Of a DNA stretch of 64,000 bases, positions 45,401 through 55,915 are shown in pieces. The stretch lies in contig NC_088209.1 in NCBI RefSeq assembly GCF_037126465.1, positions 21,705,146 to 21,769,145 on the forward strand. Direction: 5' to 3'. The first letter of the stretch is position 1; each line of letters starts with the position of its first letter. The position numbers and the translations under genes were made by a program. This stretch comes from Ornithodoros turicata. Taxonomy: Eukaryota; Arthropoda; Arachnida; Ixodida; Argasidae. A model generated the notes under the pieces. That model saw nothing but the letters and a program-made list of their open reading frames with translations, searched no databases and was not told where the DNA came from.

Positions 45401-46362
45401 TCTATAGAAATACACCAAAGTTGATACAGGAGAGTGTAATACGTTCTTTCCATCATCATTCGCTCTTTAATCCTTCCTTCCATCATTGAAGGCCGCTCTC
45501 CGTTTTAAGTTTATTCGAATCAGTGATCAGGAATCCGTTTATTAGGTTTAGCATTCTGCTCAATGAGCGGAAGTCATCCCCATATCATCGTCATCATGTA
45601 TTTCTCTCTCTCTCTCTTATTATGTTCTGTGCGCTGTCGGTGCGTGATGTTGTGATTGTTGCCGCTGTGCCGTATCTTTGTTGTTGCTATTGCGCTGTCG
45701 TTCATGTTGCGTACGTGTTATCGCTTTGTATATATTGTGGCCGCGAGACTATACGTTCTGGTGGGTGCGTATGTTACGACGCGCTTCTGTTCTTTCTATT
45801 TTTTATACTTTATTTGTACTTTCCTTTTTTTTGGGGGGGGGGTTGCAGAATCGGTCGGGAGCCGAATTCAATTTCTAATTTTTTTAAAAAATGTACTTAT
45901 CAACTTATGAAACGTTCTTTCCATGAGTTGGAACGGATAGCAACATCGTCCGGGTACGGCAAGGCGGGATCTTGAAGCTCATGCAGCACCAGATTCACAA
46001 GCTTAGCAAGAAAAGAAAAAAAAAAGAAAGGTAATAAGAACGGTTCATATTTTTAAACCGGAACTCATAGTTATGGGACGGTAAGTGCCAAATTGGGACT
46101 GTGTGTGATGAATGCGGCGTAGTGCTTAGCTCGTTCTGTTGACGGGAGCTGCCAATACCCGCGGACCAGATCAAAAGACGAAATGTACTCGTACCTAGCC
46201 TGACTAACATTTTCCACTCTTTCTTCAACATTAGGGACAGGATATACGGTTCGTCTTTCGTAGAAGAAAGTTTCTGATTATCGATACAGTGACGAGGATC
46301 TTTTGCGGGTCCTCAACTATATTATCATGGGAGAGGTATAGAGTTGCTGCGCCCCCTCTTCC
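45401..46362. other. unassigned DNA with a short retroelement tail
   Basis: 45838-45890 (GTTGCAGAATCGGTCGGGAG, then CAATTTCTAATTTTTTT) resembles the tail word shared by 16480-16520 and 47182-47511. Otherwise nothing recognised. Confidence 0.35.
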
Positions 46363-46686
46363 GAGGAGGAGGAGGAGGAGGAGGAGTGTCGTTGGGAGGA
46401 ACCCGAGAGGTCTGCCTGCCTGATTAGGCGGCATGTTTCTCGGAAAGTGAAAGGTGGTGGAGAGGATGAGAGGAAAGGGTGAAGTGGAAGACCGAGCGGA
46501 ATCCGCTCGGGGGGAGGATAGCTGCGTCCATGGGCCGACTTCAGGGGAACTGTGCCGGCATACGCCTATTACACATCTGAGGGAAACCCAGGAAAAACCC
46601 CAGACGGCACAGCCGGCCCGCGGATTCGAACCGCGGACCTCCCAGTCTCCAAGCGCACGCGTTACCGCTGCGCCACCGGAGCTGGT
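46363..46686 (-). mobile_element. tRNA-derived SINE, (CTC)n-tail type
   Basis: Minus strand: A box GGCGCAGCGGTAACGCGTG, B box CGGTTCGAATCCGCG, body TGCCGGCACAGTTCCCCTGA, ending in (CTC)n, seen as GAGGAGGAGG at 46363-46384. Flanked by a perfect 12-bp duplication GCCCCCTCTTCC at 46351-46362 and 46687-46698. A third tail type on the same head and body. Confidence 0.9.
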
Positions 46687-46915
46687 GCCCCCTCTTCCAT
46701 CACGCCTATCTCGGGCATTTTCGAAACTTCTTTTTGCATTATACGGAGAGATCCGGTATGACTTCGATCTGATTGGGAGCTCGAAACGAATTTCAATGTC
46801 GGATTTCATTAAAGTCACCCTTCCTGGACGATTCGAGATGACGTCTTTGAATTCATCGAACAGCTGACGCAGTTCGTCCCCTTGCTGATTGCGGAGTCGG
46901 CTCTTATCGGTCCTA

Positions 46916-47538
46916 CACCCTTAGAAATGAACTTCACCGCATAGCACACTCCTAGCCAACCATAATCTGGAATGTTATCGTTATCTGACCTGATGTGTTG
47001 CAAACGGGAGGCGTGCACCTTTTTTTGTGACACTTATGCTGTTCATAATTATCACACACACACGCACACATAAAAAAAGAAAAAGGAAAAAGAAAACGTA
47101 CGCTTCCCGTTTTCAACAGATCAGGGAAGATAACGATATCATTCCAGATGATGGTTGGCTAGGAGCGTGCTATGCGGTGAATGATTGATTGATTGGTTAT
47201 TTAAAAGAAAACCAGGGAGAAATTGAACTTGTCTCCTGACTAGTTCTGCTACTCCCAAAACAAAACAACAAACAAACAAACAACCAAAAACAAACAAAAG
47301 TACATTCCCCATCCCCAACAATTATTGTGTTAGTACACTAAGTGCACGTGAATAAATCTCACTACAACATGCAGAGAAACAGATCCACACTAATGCAAAG
47401 ATACACACTACTGCAAATATATACACTAATGCAAAGATACACACTACAAATACACACTAATACACACTACAAAGACACACACTGATACGAGGCACTCACA
47501 CAAAATCCTAAATGCGGTGAAGTTCAGTTCTAAGAGTA
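46916..47538. mobile_element. MITE family A, copy o (core 1), interrupted
   Basis: TA at 46914-46915. Left end CACCCTTAGAAATGAAC. A (CA)n and A-rich stretch lies in the core at 47050-47095. The right terminus GTTCAGTTCTAAGAGTA is split off by the retroelement tail at 47182-47511. Confidence 0.8.
47182..47511 (-). mobile_element. retroelement 3' tail inserted in MITE copy o
   Basis: Flanked by a perfect 10-bp duplication ATGCGGTGAA (47172-47181 and 47512-47521). On the minus strand it ends TTAAATAACCAATCAATCAA, a tetranucleotide-type LINE 3' tail. Upstream are ACTAGTCAGGAGACAAGTTC and a run of ACACTAATGCAAA repeats. Confidence 0.75.
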
Positions 47539-47626
47539 TGGTATGCACGGCATTCCAGGCACGGCATTCCAGGCCAGGCCTGGCATACTGACGGACGTCC
47601 TCTTCCCTGAAGGTTCTTATGCAGAA

Positions 47627-47791
47627 CGAAAACGAGAGGCGTACGTCTTTTTGTGGCATTTATGCTGTTCATAATTGTCACAAAAAAGGCGTACGCCTCC
47701 CGTTTTCAACAAATCAGGGCAGATAACGATATCATTCGAGATTATGGTTAGCTACGAGCGTGCTATGCGGTGAAGTTCATTTCTCAGAGTG
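47627..47791 (+). mobile_element. MITE family A, copy p, left-truncated (core 1)
   Basis: Starts in the core (GAAAACGAGAGGCGTACGTC) and runs to CTCAGAGTG, then TA (47792-47793). Confidence 0.8.
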
Positions 47792-47793
47792 TA

Positions 47794-48223
47794 GGGTTAT
47801 CTCTTCAGGGGGCTTAATCGCTTCATCGTCGTTACGGTCGTTACAAGCTAACGAGCGGCGGGAAATTCAAAAAGGTGGGCACGTGACACATTGCACGGGG
47901 CGTGTTCCACGGCCTTCACGTATGGCGCGAAGAGCGCCGTGCACATGTTTTATCACGTGCCCACCTTTTTAAATTTCCCGCCCGCCTCTTTGAATTTCCC
48001 GCCACTCGTTAGCTTGTAACGACCGTAACGACGATGAAGCGATTAAGCCCCCTGATTCGAGCGTGTTCGAGGCGTACACCCTCTTGTGTCAATTATCATA
48101 TATCCGAATTGGCACAGTAGGCGTACGCCTCCCTTTCTGCTCGAATCAGGGGCGATAACCGTATCATTCGTGGCAATGGTTGGCGCAGAGCGTGCTATGT
48201 GGTGCAGTTCAGTTTTTATAGTG
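47794..48223 (+). mobile_element. MITE family A2, copy q, interrupted by MITE D
   Basis: Starts GGGTTATC immediately after the TA of copy p. Resumes at ATTCGAGCGTGTTCGAGG after MITE D and ends TTTTTATAGTG, TA at 48224-48225. The outer left arm is missing. Confidence 0.7.
47806..48054. mobile_element. MITE D, long perfect TIR
   Basis: Both ends read inward CAGGGGGCTTAATCG, then CTTCATCGTCGTTACGGTCG. The first 50 bp match perfectly, followed by one mismatch and another ~15 matching bases; the right arm also has a ~21-bp internal duplication of GGCGGGAAATT. No clear target duplication. The near-identity of the arms suggests recent activity or arm conversion. Confidence 0.8.
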
Positions 48224-48484
48224 TAGGCTTCCTTGATGGACTGTGCTTTGTGTTGCGGGATTACTAGTTCCAGTAAAGGTGGCAATAAGGAGTCACACTA
48301 TATTGACAGGGTTGAAGAGACCTGAACTGCTCGTACTATAGCAGAGGAGTTTTAGGCATCGAAATTTTTGGCAGATCGGGAAAGGCGGAAACTCGTGAGG
48401 CGATCGGTTCGTCAGAGTTTGACGATCATGGCGTCATTGATGCACGAGAGGCGATGAAGAAAAAAGAAGAGTGACAGCTGTGTC

Positions 48485-48600
48485 AGGAAGAGTTTGAACG
48501 GACAGATAATGAACGTCTGCACGCGCTGGAGGTAAAGCGTCTCGAACTCGAAGAAATGAGGTTGCGCAACACAGGTGCACAGCCTGCGTCCTTAGTTATG
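48485..48600 (+). pseudogene. possible Gag-like coiled-coil fragment
   Basis: The frame reads CQEEFERTDNERLHALEVKR, LELEEMRLRN. Charged Leu/Glu/Arg coiled-coil N-terminal regions of this kind occur in Gag of some arthropod LTR elements. Stops follow on both sides and no other gag motif is visible. Confidence 0.3.
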
Positions 48601-48749
48601 CCTCCGCTGATTAGCTTCGTCAGCCGTTCAGGGTGGGCGAATACATCGGCACGGATTTGTATGCGGAATAATTTGATTGCGCTACATGGACCATCAGCTC
48701 GATTCGAACGCACACCTTTCGATTACCGTAATTTTGCTTGTAGTAGCTG

Positions 48750-49005
48750 CACTTTAAAAACAAAACTTCACCGCATAGCACGCTGTGCGCCAACAATTGC
48801 CGCAAATGGTAGGTGTAGTGTAGCGCTTGTGATTCGAAGCGAGAAGAAGGGGTCGTACGCTATTTTGTGGCAATTTGGATATATGAAAATTGCCATAAAA
48901 GGCGCCCCCCCCCCTCCCGTCCTCCAATCACAAGCGATAACCTTATCATTGGTGGCAACGGTTTGCGCACAGCGTGTTATGCGGTGAAGTTCTGTTTTTA
49001 GAGTG
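48750..49005. mobile_element. MITE family A2, copy r
   Basis: CACTTTAAAAACAAAAC to GTTTTTAGAGTG. Arms have GCGATAACCTTATC; core TTTGTGGCAATTTGGATATA. TA on the right (49006-49007), TG on the left. Confidence 0.85.
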
Positions 49006-49257
49006 TATACGTGCGAACGCAGATACTGCACCGTCTCGAAGTTGGTTATAAGACGTTGCTTCGAATTCGTTCGAGTTGCTGGACAAAGTTGCCCCTTGTG
49101 AACGCGGGCTTAGGTTGAGATTCCCGACCCCAGAAACAAAAACTTCCTCTGAAATAAGAAATAGAATTATAGAGGGGAAGAGATAGATACACCAAAAGAA
49201 GATAAGAACCCAGAAAGGGAAACTAAAAGGCCATTTGAGAGGAGACCAGAATGATAT

Positions 49258-49785
49258 CCCCAGCCCTACTCGCCCAAATGTCCCAGCACTTGCGCTGTTG
49301 AAGCTGATATTTCACATCTTCACCTCGACTGTCACAGATTCGACACCCCTCGAGCCACGCTCAGACGACGCCTACTCGAGCAGCGGTGCACAGACTTTTG
49401 TCTGGCCACCCTGCTCGGCCCAGTACGACATCCCACACAGTGGCCTGTGACCAAAGCAGCTCTGACGTTCCTGAGCGACACAGGTCTCATGAACAGCCTG
49501 TGAACTCAAGTCGTGCCATCTCATTTTTCAGTACTCCACCCTCACCTTCAACGCATTAACCTAATCTTTTTTTTTAAAGTCATATTTTTCTTTAATCAAT
49601 CTCATCATTCTTTCACCGTTTGTTAGTTAATCATTTATTTCCTAATTCTTTTCTTTTTATTTTATTCTTCTTTTCTTTATTTTTCTTTGTTCTTTGCGGG
49701 ATGGCGAGCCGACGTCCCGTTTGGCTGACATTTCCTCCCATTTTTTTTTCTTTGTTCTAATAAACATATCCCCCTCCTCCTAGCC
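49258..49785 (+). mobile_element. LINE 3' end (C-terminus plus 3' UTR)
   Basis: Open frame 49279-49503: CPSTCAVEADISHLHLDCHR, RATLRRRLLEQRCTDFCLAT, LLGP, ending TGLMNSL and a stop. The C-x(3)-C-x(n)-H-x(n)-C motif is intact. The 3' UTR runs through T-rich sequence and GACGTCCCGTTTGGCTGACA to AATAAACATATCCCC. The same 3' UTR recurs at 55566-55915. 5'-truncated. Confidence 0.7.
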
Positions 49786-49821
49786 ACACGGCAAACTTGA
49801 TGCTTTACACGGAATGACAGT

Positions 49822-49920
49822 AACTTCACCTCCTCACCAACCATAATCTCGAATGACATCGTTCTCTCACCTGATTTGTTGAAAGCAGGAGGGGTACGCC
49901 TTTTTCGGTGACAATTTACG
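49822..49920 (+). mobile_element. MITE family A, left-half remnant (copy s)
   Basis: ACTTCACC, CACCAACCATAATCTCGAAT, GATTTGTTGAAAGCAGGAGG, then GTACGCCTTTTTCGGTGACA; both termini are missing. Confidence 0.7.
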
Positions 49921-50139
49921 TGACGGCGTTACCCGTAGTGTTCTCAAATAAACCAGAAGCGATTTCGAGCGAGAGGGGAACTGTAGGTTCTCGGAAGCTA
50001 ACGGACGGCTCTCACGCGAGCTGAGACAAGACTCTCAAATTGTAACGGCGGCACTCGAAAGCTGAGAAAATGAGACTCCCAGCGGTAGCTTGAACGAGAG
50101 TGGCGCCGCCGAGATTTCAGGTAGCAGTGAGGGTGAGGA

Positions 50140-50880
50140 TCCCACGTCTATGCATCCAACCTCTCAGAAATCTCATCTCTTGCTTAAGGTTGATAAAGCC
50201 ACTTTGACAAACGGCCAGGAAATGGATGTTACTCTGAAGCAAGTGTCAGACAGCCTTCAAGATAATGTATCCTCCCAGATCTCGTTCACGAGTGTGCGTA
50301 GAGGCACTATACTGAGACAGAAAAGGCCGGAAATTAGATCACCTATAGTATATAGTGCCCGAAAAATACCGCTCGGACATTCTCGGTTTGTGCCATGGGA
50401 ACACATGGGCAGGTCATCTGCACATCAGAAAAGGAAGCAACAACTGCTTCAAGAATTTTACTGGCCTCGTTGTTTCAGAGATGTGGCGAGATTTGTTAGA
50501 TCATGTGATACATGTCAACGCACAGGAAAACACCACGAACCCAGAACGAAAACAGAAAATAGATATATCCTGACGTTATTGTGCCCAGCAAGTAAGTTTC
50601 CAGAAGCAGTGGCCCTTAAGGAACCCGATTCACCTGAAGTGATAGATGCTCAATTGTCAGTATTTGCGAGAGTGAGCTTTCCCCTGTAGATATTGAGTGA
50701 TCACGGTAGCGTTTTTACCACCGCTTTGGCGCGACCACATTCGTTCGTAAATGTGGAATAAAGATAGTCCACAGTACGGCGTATCTTCCTCAGAGTAATC
50801 CGGTTGAGATGTGGCATCCAGTTCTCAAGAGAGTAAGTGGCGCTCTTTCTATGATGAACATAAGTGACAATGGGATCTCT
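50140..50880 (+). pseudogene. Ty3/gypsy integrase relic
   Basis: Overlapping frames spell VPEKYRSDILGLCHGNT with WAGHLHIRK (H-H half of the zinc-binding domain), then FYWPRCFRDVARFVRSCDTC QR (C-C half) after a frameshift. Next come NRYILTLLCPASKFPEAVAL, SPEVIDAQLSVFARV, a stop in place of a codon, then ILSDHGSVFTTAL (second catalytic Asp) and, in another frame, AYLPQSNPVEMWHPVLKR (third catalytic Glu). The stretch between the zinc domain and NRYIL that should carry the first catalytic Asp is deleted. The order is diagnostic for a gypsy integrase; at least two frameshifts and one deletion make it inactive. It is not the missing part of the 8.8-11.5 kb element, being 39 kb away on the other strand. 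Confidence 0.75.
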
Positions 50881-51009
50881 GCGTCCCCCCCCAGAATTTT
50901 CGCTTTGCGCAACTGGCTTTACTCCCGCGGAACTGCTACATGGGAGAAACTTACCGTCTCCTCTAAGCTTTGTCAGATGAGAAATATGTATTTCATCCAA
51001 GACAATCTG

Positions 51010-51300
51010 TTTTTCGGAGCACTTATGAAACGTGCAACAATATTTCTCATATCAATCATAACAGACCGGAGCAGCTCAGCATGGGGCCATTAATCTAAGA
51101 GCGAACTATACAGAAGGTCCTTTTCATCAGTGTCACCGAGGGTACACAAACAAACATGCGCTCGCGTGACTTTGATAATGCAGTCCGCAACACAGCACAG
51201 CTGAATGTGAGCACGAACCACACCTAGACCCTTCCATCATTATCGGTAACAGGAGTACGTATATCATGTTTGTACTCGAAGCAGAATTTCGCGTACGTTA
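51010..51300. repeat. dispersed repeat I, copy 2
   Basis: Matches 45092-45400 over about 290 bp (CGGAGCACTTATGAAACGTG, GCAGCTCAGCATGGGGCCAT, CCTTTTCATCAGTGTCACC). It lies about 130 bp after the integrase relic, where a 3' UTR or LTR would be. Confidence 0.55.
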
Positions 51301-51636
51301 CGAATACCCCGAGGTTAATACATTATTATTGGGGTATCAATATTTGGATACATTATTAGGTATCGCGATTCCTGCGGTTAAATATCTCACCCCGTCGTCA
51401 TGCATGTAGCTGTTGTTGTCGTATAGTACATTATTCTCGCACCAATGGTCAAGCTGTGTATCAACTATCCGCAACTAGATAGTTCCTCCCAAGCAGGTTA
51501 TACGAAAACAACATTCTGAGAGAGAGAGAGAAAAAAAAAGAGAGAAAAACAGAAAAACGAAGAAAGAAATAGCCAAAATGGCGAAGTGCACGATATGTAC
51601 TGCTTGCGACGCACTTGTCTGAAATCGTCATTAGGG
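51301..51636. other. unassigned DNA
   Basis: GA-rich tract at 51515-51570. No gene recognised. Confidence 0.4.
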
Positions 51637-51638
51637 TA

Positions 51639-51907
51639 CACTCCAAGCAAAAAGGGCGTGAAAAGGTGGTAACTTCTATAGTTACCACCTAGGACAACAT
51701 AGCGTCTGACAAAGGGTGCAAAAAGGATGGTAAAAACAATTATCATATGCCCAAATTGCTACAAAAAGGCGTACGCCCCCGTCGTTCACCGAATCAGAAG
51801 CGGTAACCCTATCATTCGTAGGTAGCAAGTAGAACTTTGCAACCTTTTAGGCACAACATATGCGACAACTAAAAGGTGTAACTGCTCCACCCTTTTTTCT
51901 AAGAGTG
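51639..51907. mobile_element. MITE family B, copy 2
   Basis: Inverted relative to copy 1, with TA at 51637-51638 and 51908-51909. It lacks the LINE-tail insert of copy 1 and keeps GGCGTACGCC and AACCCTATCATTCGTA, words shared with the A2 MITEs. Confidence 0.85.
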
Positions 51908-52316
51908 TACAGCAGCTCGTATTGATTTGACTGTCCCTGAAGGGGCTGTACTGTTATTGTGTTTGCGGGTATATATAGGCAGGATGCCGTACGTGTGTAT
52001 TAGTCTTAAAAAAACTTCAGTTGTCTAGAGTGATGCATTACAAAGTAATGCATTACATTATGGTAAAGAGTAACGGTAATGCATTACATTTTGACCGAGT
52101 AATGTGTCATGGCATTATACTCATTACTTGGAACGAATGCTCCGGCACTGTCTAAAGAGAACAGTTCAAAATCGAGGTTCGGAAAAATTCTGGTTTTTCC
52201 AACCGTTCTTTCAGAATGTCCAGGAGGAGTACCAAGCGCGTCATATTCTCTGGTGGGCCAACATGAGTCCAGATGGCGTTATGCGTTATCACCCTTTTGC
52301 TCCTCTAACACTTTTC

Positions 52317-52365
52317 CGACCTTAGACGTCCGCGAGCCATTAAAACTCCAATCATCATCATCATT
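52317..52365 (+). mobile_element. 49-bp retroelement tail insertion
   Basis: CGACCTTAGACGTCCGCGAG, ATTAAAACTCCAATC, (ATC)n, flanked by a perfect 11-bp duplication TAACACTTTTC at 52306-52316 and 52366-52376. Confidence 0.7.
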
Positions 52366-52655
52366 TAACACTTTTCGTTCAAAGGAAAATGAACGCAAAT
52401 AAAAAAAAAGAGGAAAGAAAAGAAAGGAAATAGCCTTTACACCTGTAACAAGTGACAAGTGATAGGTGGTTTTTGTCTTGTACTGAGTAACAAATCTGCG
52501 CTGCAATAAATCCTATTATGGGAATAGTCTGCCCTGCAATAAATCTACATACTTTACCCATGCACTTGCACCGATTTGAGCAATATTTGGGTGACTGATA
52601 CCTAGCCTATCTACCTATAATTGCTATAATGGTTAGTAAGACACTAGATAACGTA

Positions 52656-52711
52656 GATATATATATATATATATATATATAGACGGATAGATGGATAGAT
52701 AGATAGATAGA
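52656..52711. repeat. (AT)n then (GATA)n microsatellite
   Basis: AT dinucleotides at 52656-52680, then GATA-type repeats to about 52711, inside hAT-like element 5. Confidence 0.9.
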
Positions 52712-53179
52712 TTAGACACTATATAACGTAACACACAAGTGACACTATAGTGACGTATTAGACACTTCTGGAAAAAATGTAATACACAAGTAATTACATT
52801 ACTTGATGAAAGTAATGGCATTAGTAACGTATTAGTTTTAGCAAAAATGTGAGTAATGTATTATGCATTACTTCTAAAAAAGTAATGAGTAATGGTAATG
52901 CATTACAAAAATAAAAGTAATTTCCCCACCTCTCACTCGGAAGAAACAATTTTGCGACACCTGATGATTTCAGACGGGATAAACCTCAAGGTGTTGCTTT
53001 CCAACAAATATGTCGTAAGCAGAATACGACTGGTGAAGTGACAGCATGTCGCCACCAGAACATAGTCGGATACACTTTATCGGTAAATGTACTCGAAATT
53101 ATGGTTCCGGTCTCCAAAGTGTGTAATGTCACAGAAAATGGTGCGGGATGCATCATCGACGCTTGCAATCTTTGATGTG

Positions 53180-53714
53180 CACTCTAAGAAAAAAAGGAGT
53201 AAAACGGGGAGTAATTGTAGCTTCTACTCCCCTAGTCTGCAATTACTCCCCATTTTAGTCCCCTAACCCGGCATTTAGTCCCGGCATTTACTCCCCAGGA
53301 CTGCAAATTGCCACTAAACTTCGCGCACGGGTCTCCTGAATGAAACAGTCTACGTATATATGTGCCCTTGGTCAACTTGAGCTGCATAAGACTGTATAAC
53401 GCAGACAACGTAGCAATTTTCCAGCCACACAGAGTAAGTAACAGTTAGAGCATCTTTCTCCGCAAATTGTGCCCTATGTACGGCGCAAGATTTTATATCA
53501 CGCGATATATCACGGTTGACGGTTTGCTTCAAAGTATTTTCATGCATGCACACGAATTATGTACTTGGGACTCTTACAACAGCGCGGGAAATGCAGCCTC
53601 CACTCTCTAGCATTCATTTACTCGTGTGCATTTACTCCCGAAAGGGACTATTTTTTGTGGCAGCGCATTTAGTCCCCAAAACGAGTAAAAGTACTCCTTT
53701 TTTTTCTTAGAGTG
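53180..53714. mobile_element. MITE family C, copy 1
   Basis: TIR CACTCTAAGAAAAAAAGGAG at the left and the complement at the right, flanked by TG on both sides. Subterminal AGTAAAACGGGGAGTAATTG and CATTTAGTCCC words. No coding capacity. Confidence 0.75.
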
Positions 53715-53715
53715 T

Positions 53716-54605
53716 GCTTGACGCTTCCTATGTCACCAAGTTTTAATATGAGCGAACCCTTCGAGTTTTTGCTGTGTATGTACCCACTTGGCTGCTGCTT
53801 GGAGATCACGTGTTCAAGCACGGCTACAAAACCGGCGTCAGAGAGATTTTGTTGTTTGCTGGTTTTTCTTGCTTTTCCTTTCAACTATAAGCGTGCAACA
53901 TTGAGCAAAACTAAGCAGAAAGGAATTCTTCTAGTCTCGGTAATATTTCCCTCACTGTTAGATGCGATCGTGCTATCGAATATCTGTTTTTCTGAAAGAA
54001 ACGCGGAGTTCAACGATGACAGTCTCAGACAGAACGGCTCGAAGGCGACCTTATTTGAGTATATGGCGTTGATCTGAGTGTAAAATAGTAAACGTTCCGC
54101 GTCCCGCGTGTTATGTACCGCGGTGGCATGTACCGCATAGCATGAGGCTTCTACATCACGCTACTTAAAAAAAAAAAAAAAAAAAAAAAAAGCAAAGAAT
54201 ACGTTGGAAACACACAGAAGCACATAGAGAAGCGGCGCGAATCAACCATCGAAGTAATAAATTCTCTATACGAAAATCTTTGAGGTAACACGCAATAAAG
54301 CACTTACATCATAAGCGGAAGCCTATATATTCGTTCCCTGCACAATTAAATTCCATTCCCTACGCACAGGGAGTCGTTGCTAGGAAACTTACTAAGGCGA
54401 CGTTTCAGGATTAAATATAGTCAGCGAAGAACGTGAATGCAAAAACCTTTCGTATACATTGCTTCTGCCGGATACATTTCAAGCATCAAGTTGTAGGTGA
54501 CACTGTTGGGCTGAATGCGTTCCTTTTTTTTCTTTCGCATTATGACGGACGAGACTGTACAGAGCCCGGCACCAAGGTCGAACAACTTGATGTGCTTCTC
54601 CTGTG
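53716..54605. other. unassigned DNA
   Basis: A run at 54168-54192. A 121-codon frame at 53712-54077 has hydrophobic stretches but no recognisable domain; not called. Confidence 0.4.
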
Positions 54606-54697
54606 GTGCGTCCGAAGACGACGCTGAAAGTTAGAAGTGCCAACCGCTAGTGCGCGCGGTTGGCGCTTGTAGCTTTCAGCGTCGCCTTCGGACGCAC
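54606..54697. repeat. 92-bp near-perfect hairpin
   Basis: Arms of 42 bp starting GTGCGTCCGAAG, with 4 mismatches and an 8-base loop (TAGTGCGC). It could be a minimal MITE or a hairpin-RNA precursor. No target duplication seen. Confidence 0.6.
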
Positions 54698-54916
54698 TAC
54701 ACTATTGCAGAAATACAAAATGTGTCGTAGAATACTGCTTGAATATATGGTCTTGGACACGCAGACACCGACATACCATGCAGGAGACCGCCCTCTGTGA
54801 GCCTCCAAAAGAAAGTCTGTTTCCACACCCCAAGACAAAAACAGAAAAAAAGTAATAGAAAAGAAATCAATAAAAGAAGAAAAATAACATCAAAAATAAA
54901 ATAAGATAAAAAGCAA

Positions 54917-55148
54917 GACGAGTAAACTGGGGAGTAATTGCAGCTTATATAGTCGCCCTAGATTGCAGTTACTCCACGTTTTAGTCCCAGATGCTGAAAT
55001 TTACCCCCCAACACTGCAAAACGAGACTATAAACTTCACATAAACTGCTCTGAATAGTTCCGAAAGGGACTAGTTGTTGTTGCAATGTGTTTGATCCTCA
55101 AATGGATTGAAGTTGCGTCTTTTTTTTTTTTTTTTGCTTAGCGCGCAC
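54917..55148. mobile_element. MITE family C, copy 2, degraded
   Basis: ACGAGTAAACTGGGGAGTAA, AGTTACTCCACGTTTTAGTC and a right end T(n)GCTTAGCGCGCAC align with copy 1, but the terminal 10 bases are diverged. Confidence 0.55.
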
Positions 55149-55565
55149 GATATGGAAACTGCAAGAACTTCTGCGAGCGATAGCTGCGTCTCCGTCGTCG
55201 ATGCTCTTTTTCGCCAAAGCTCATGCTCTTGTACATCATGGAATTTGCCACCCAGCTGTTGCGTTTATATAGCGACCGGGTAATAAAAATGTTACGTAAT
55301 AAAAGATTGGAGGGTAAGCTTGCGCGAAGAAAGATTGTGCCCTAAGGTGAGCGTAGCCTGCGCAAGGTGCGGAACATGTGCTTGAAGCGTCATTTGATAA
55401 ACCTGACACTTCGTACTTCGTACACATTACGACCTTTTCGATGTTTGTCTGAAACTGCACGAAACTGGTAAAGTTCCAGCCCCGTGTAACTACTGATGTT
55501 GCCGCTGGGAGTCGCTTCGTACGTTCTCCAAAGCGCTATCTTCACTGCTCTGAACCTGCTCCAAA
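55149..55565. other. unassigned DNA
   Basis: No gene recognised. Confidence 0.4.
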
Positions 55566-55915
55566 ATTCAGGTCTTATGAACAGCCTGTGAACTCAGTCG
55601 TGCAATCTCATTCTTCTGTGCCCCACTCTCACCCTCAACGCATTAACCTCATGCTTTCCTTTTAAAGTCATCTTCTGTGATCCATCTCATCATTCTTTCA
55701 CCGTTTGTTAGTCATCTTTTTTTTGTCATATTTGTCTTTAATCTACCTGATCCTTCTTTCATCATTTGTTAGTTTTTCGATATTTCCTAATTCTTTTTAT
55801 TTTTATTTATTTATTATTATTTCTTATTTCTGCAATAGCAAGCCGACGTCTCGTTTGGCTGACCTTTCCTCCGATTTTTTTCCTTTTCGTCTAATAAATA
55901 TATCCCCCCCCCCTC
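55566..55915 (+). mobile_element. LINE 3' UTR copy
   Basis: Starts GGTCTTATGAACAGCCTGTG (last codons and stop of the LINE at 49258), runs through CTCAACGCATTAACCTCATG and GACGTCTCGTTTGGCTGACC to AATAAATATATCCCCC. Only the last codons of the coding region are kept. Confidence 0.7.

Larger units (their letters stand above)
52026..52932. mobile_element. hAT-like non-autonomous element 5 (TAATGCATTAC type)
   Basis: Subterminal zones at 52030-52130 and 52770-52925 repeat GTAATGCATTAC and AAGTAAT words. Right end, read inward: GAGAGGTGGGGAAATTACTT; left end AGAGTGATGCATTAC. No 8-bp duplication found, so boundaries are approximate. Contains a retro-tail insert and microsatellites. Confidence 0.5.
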
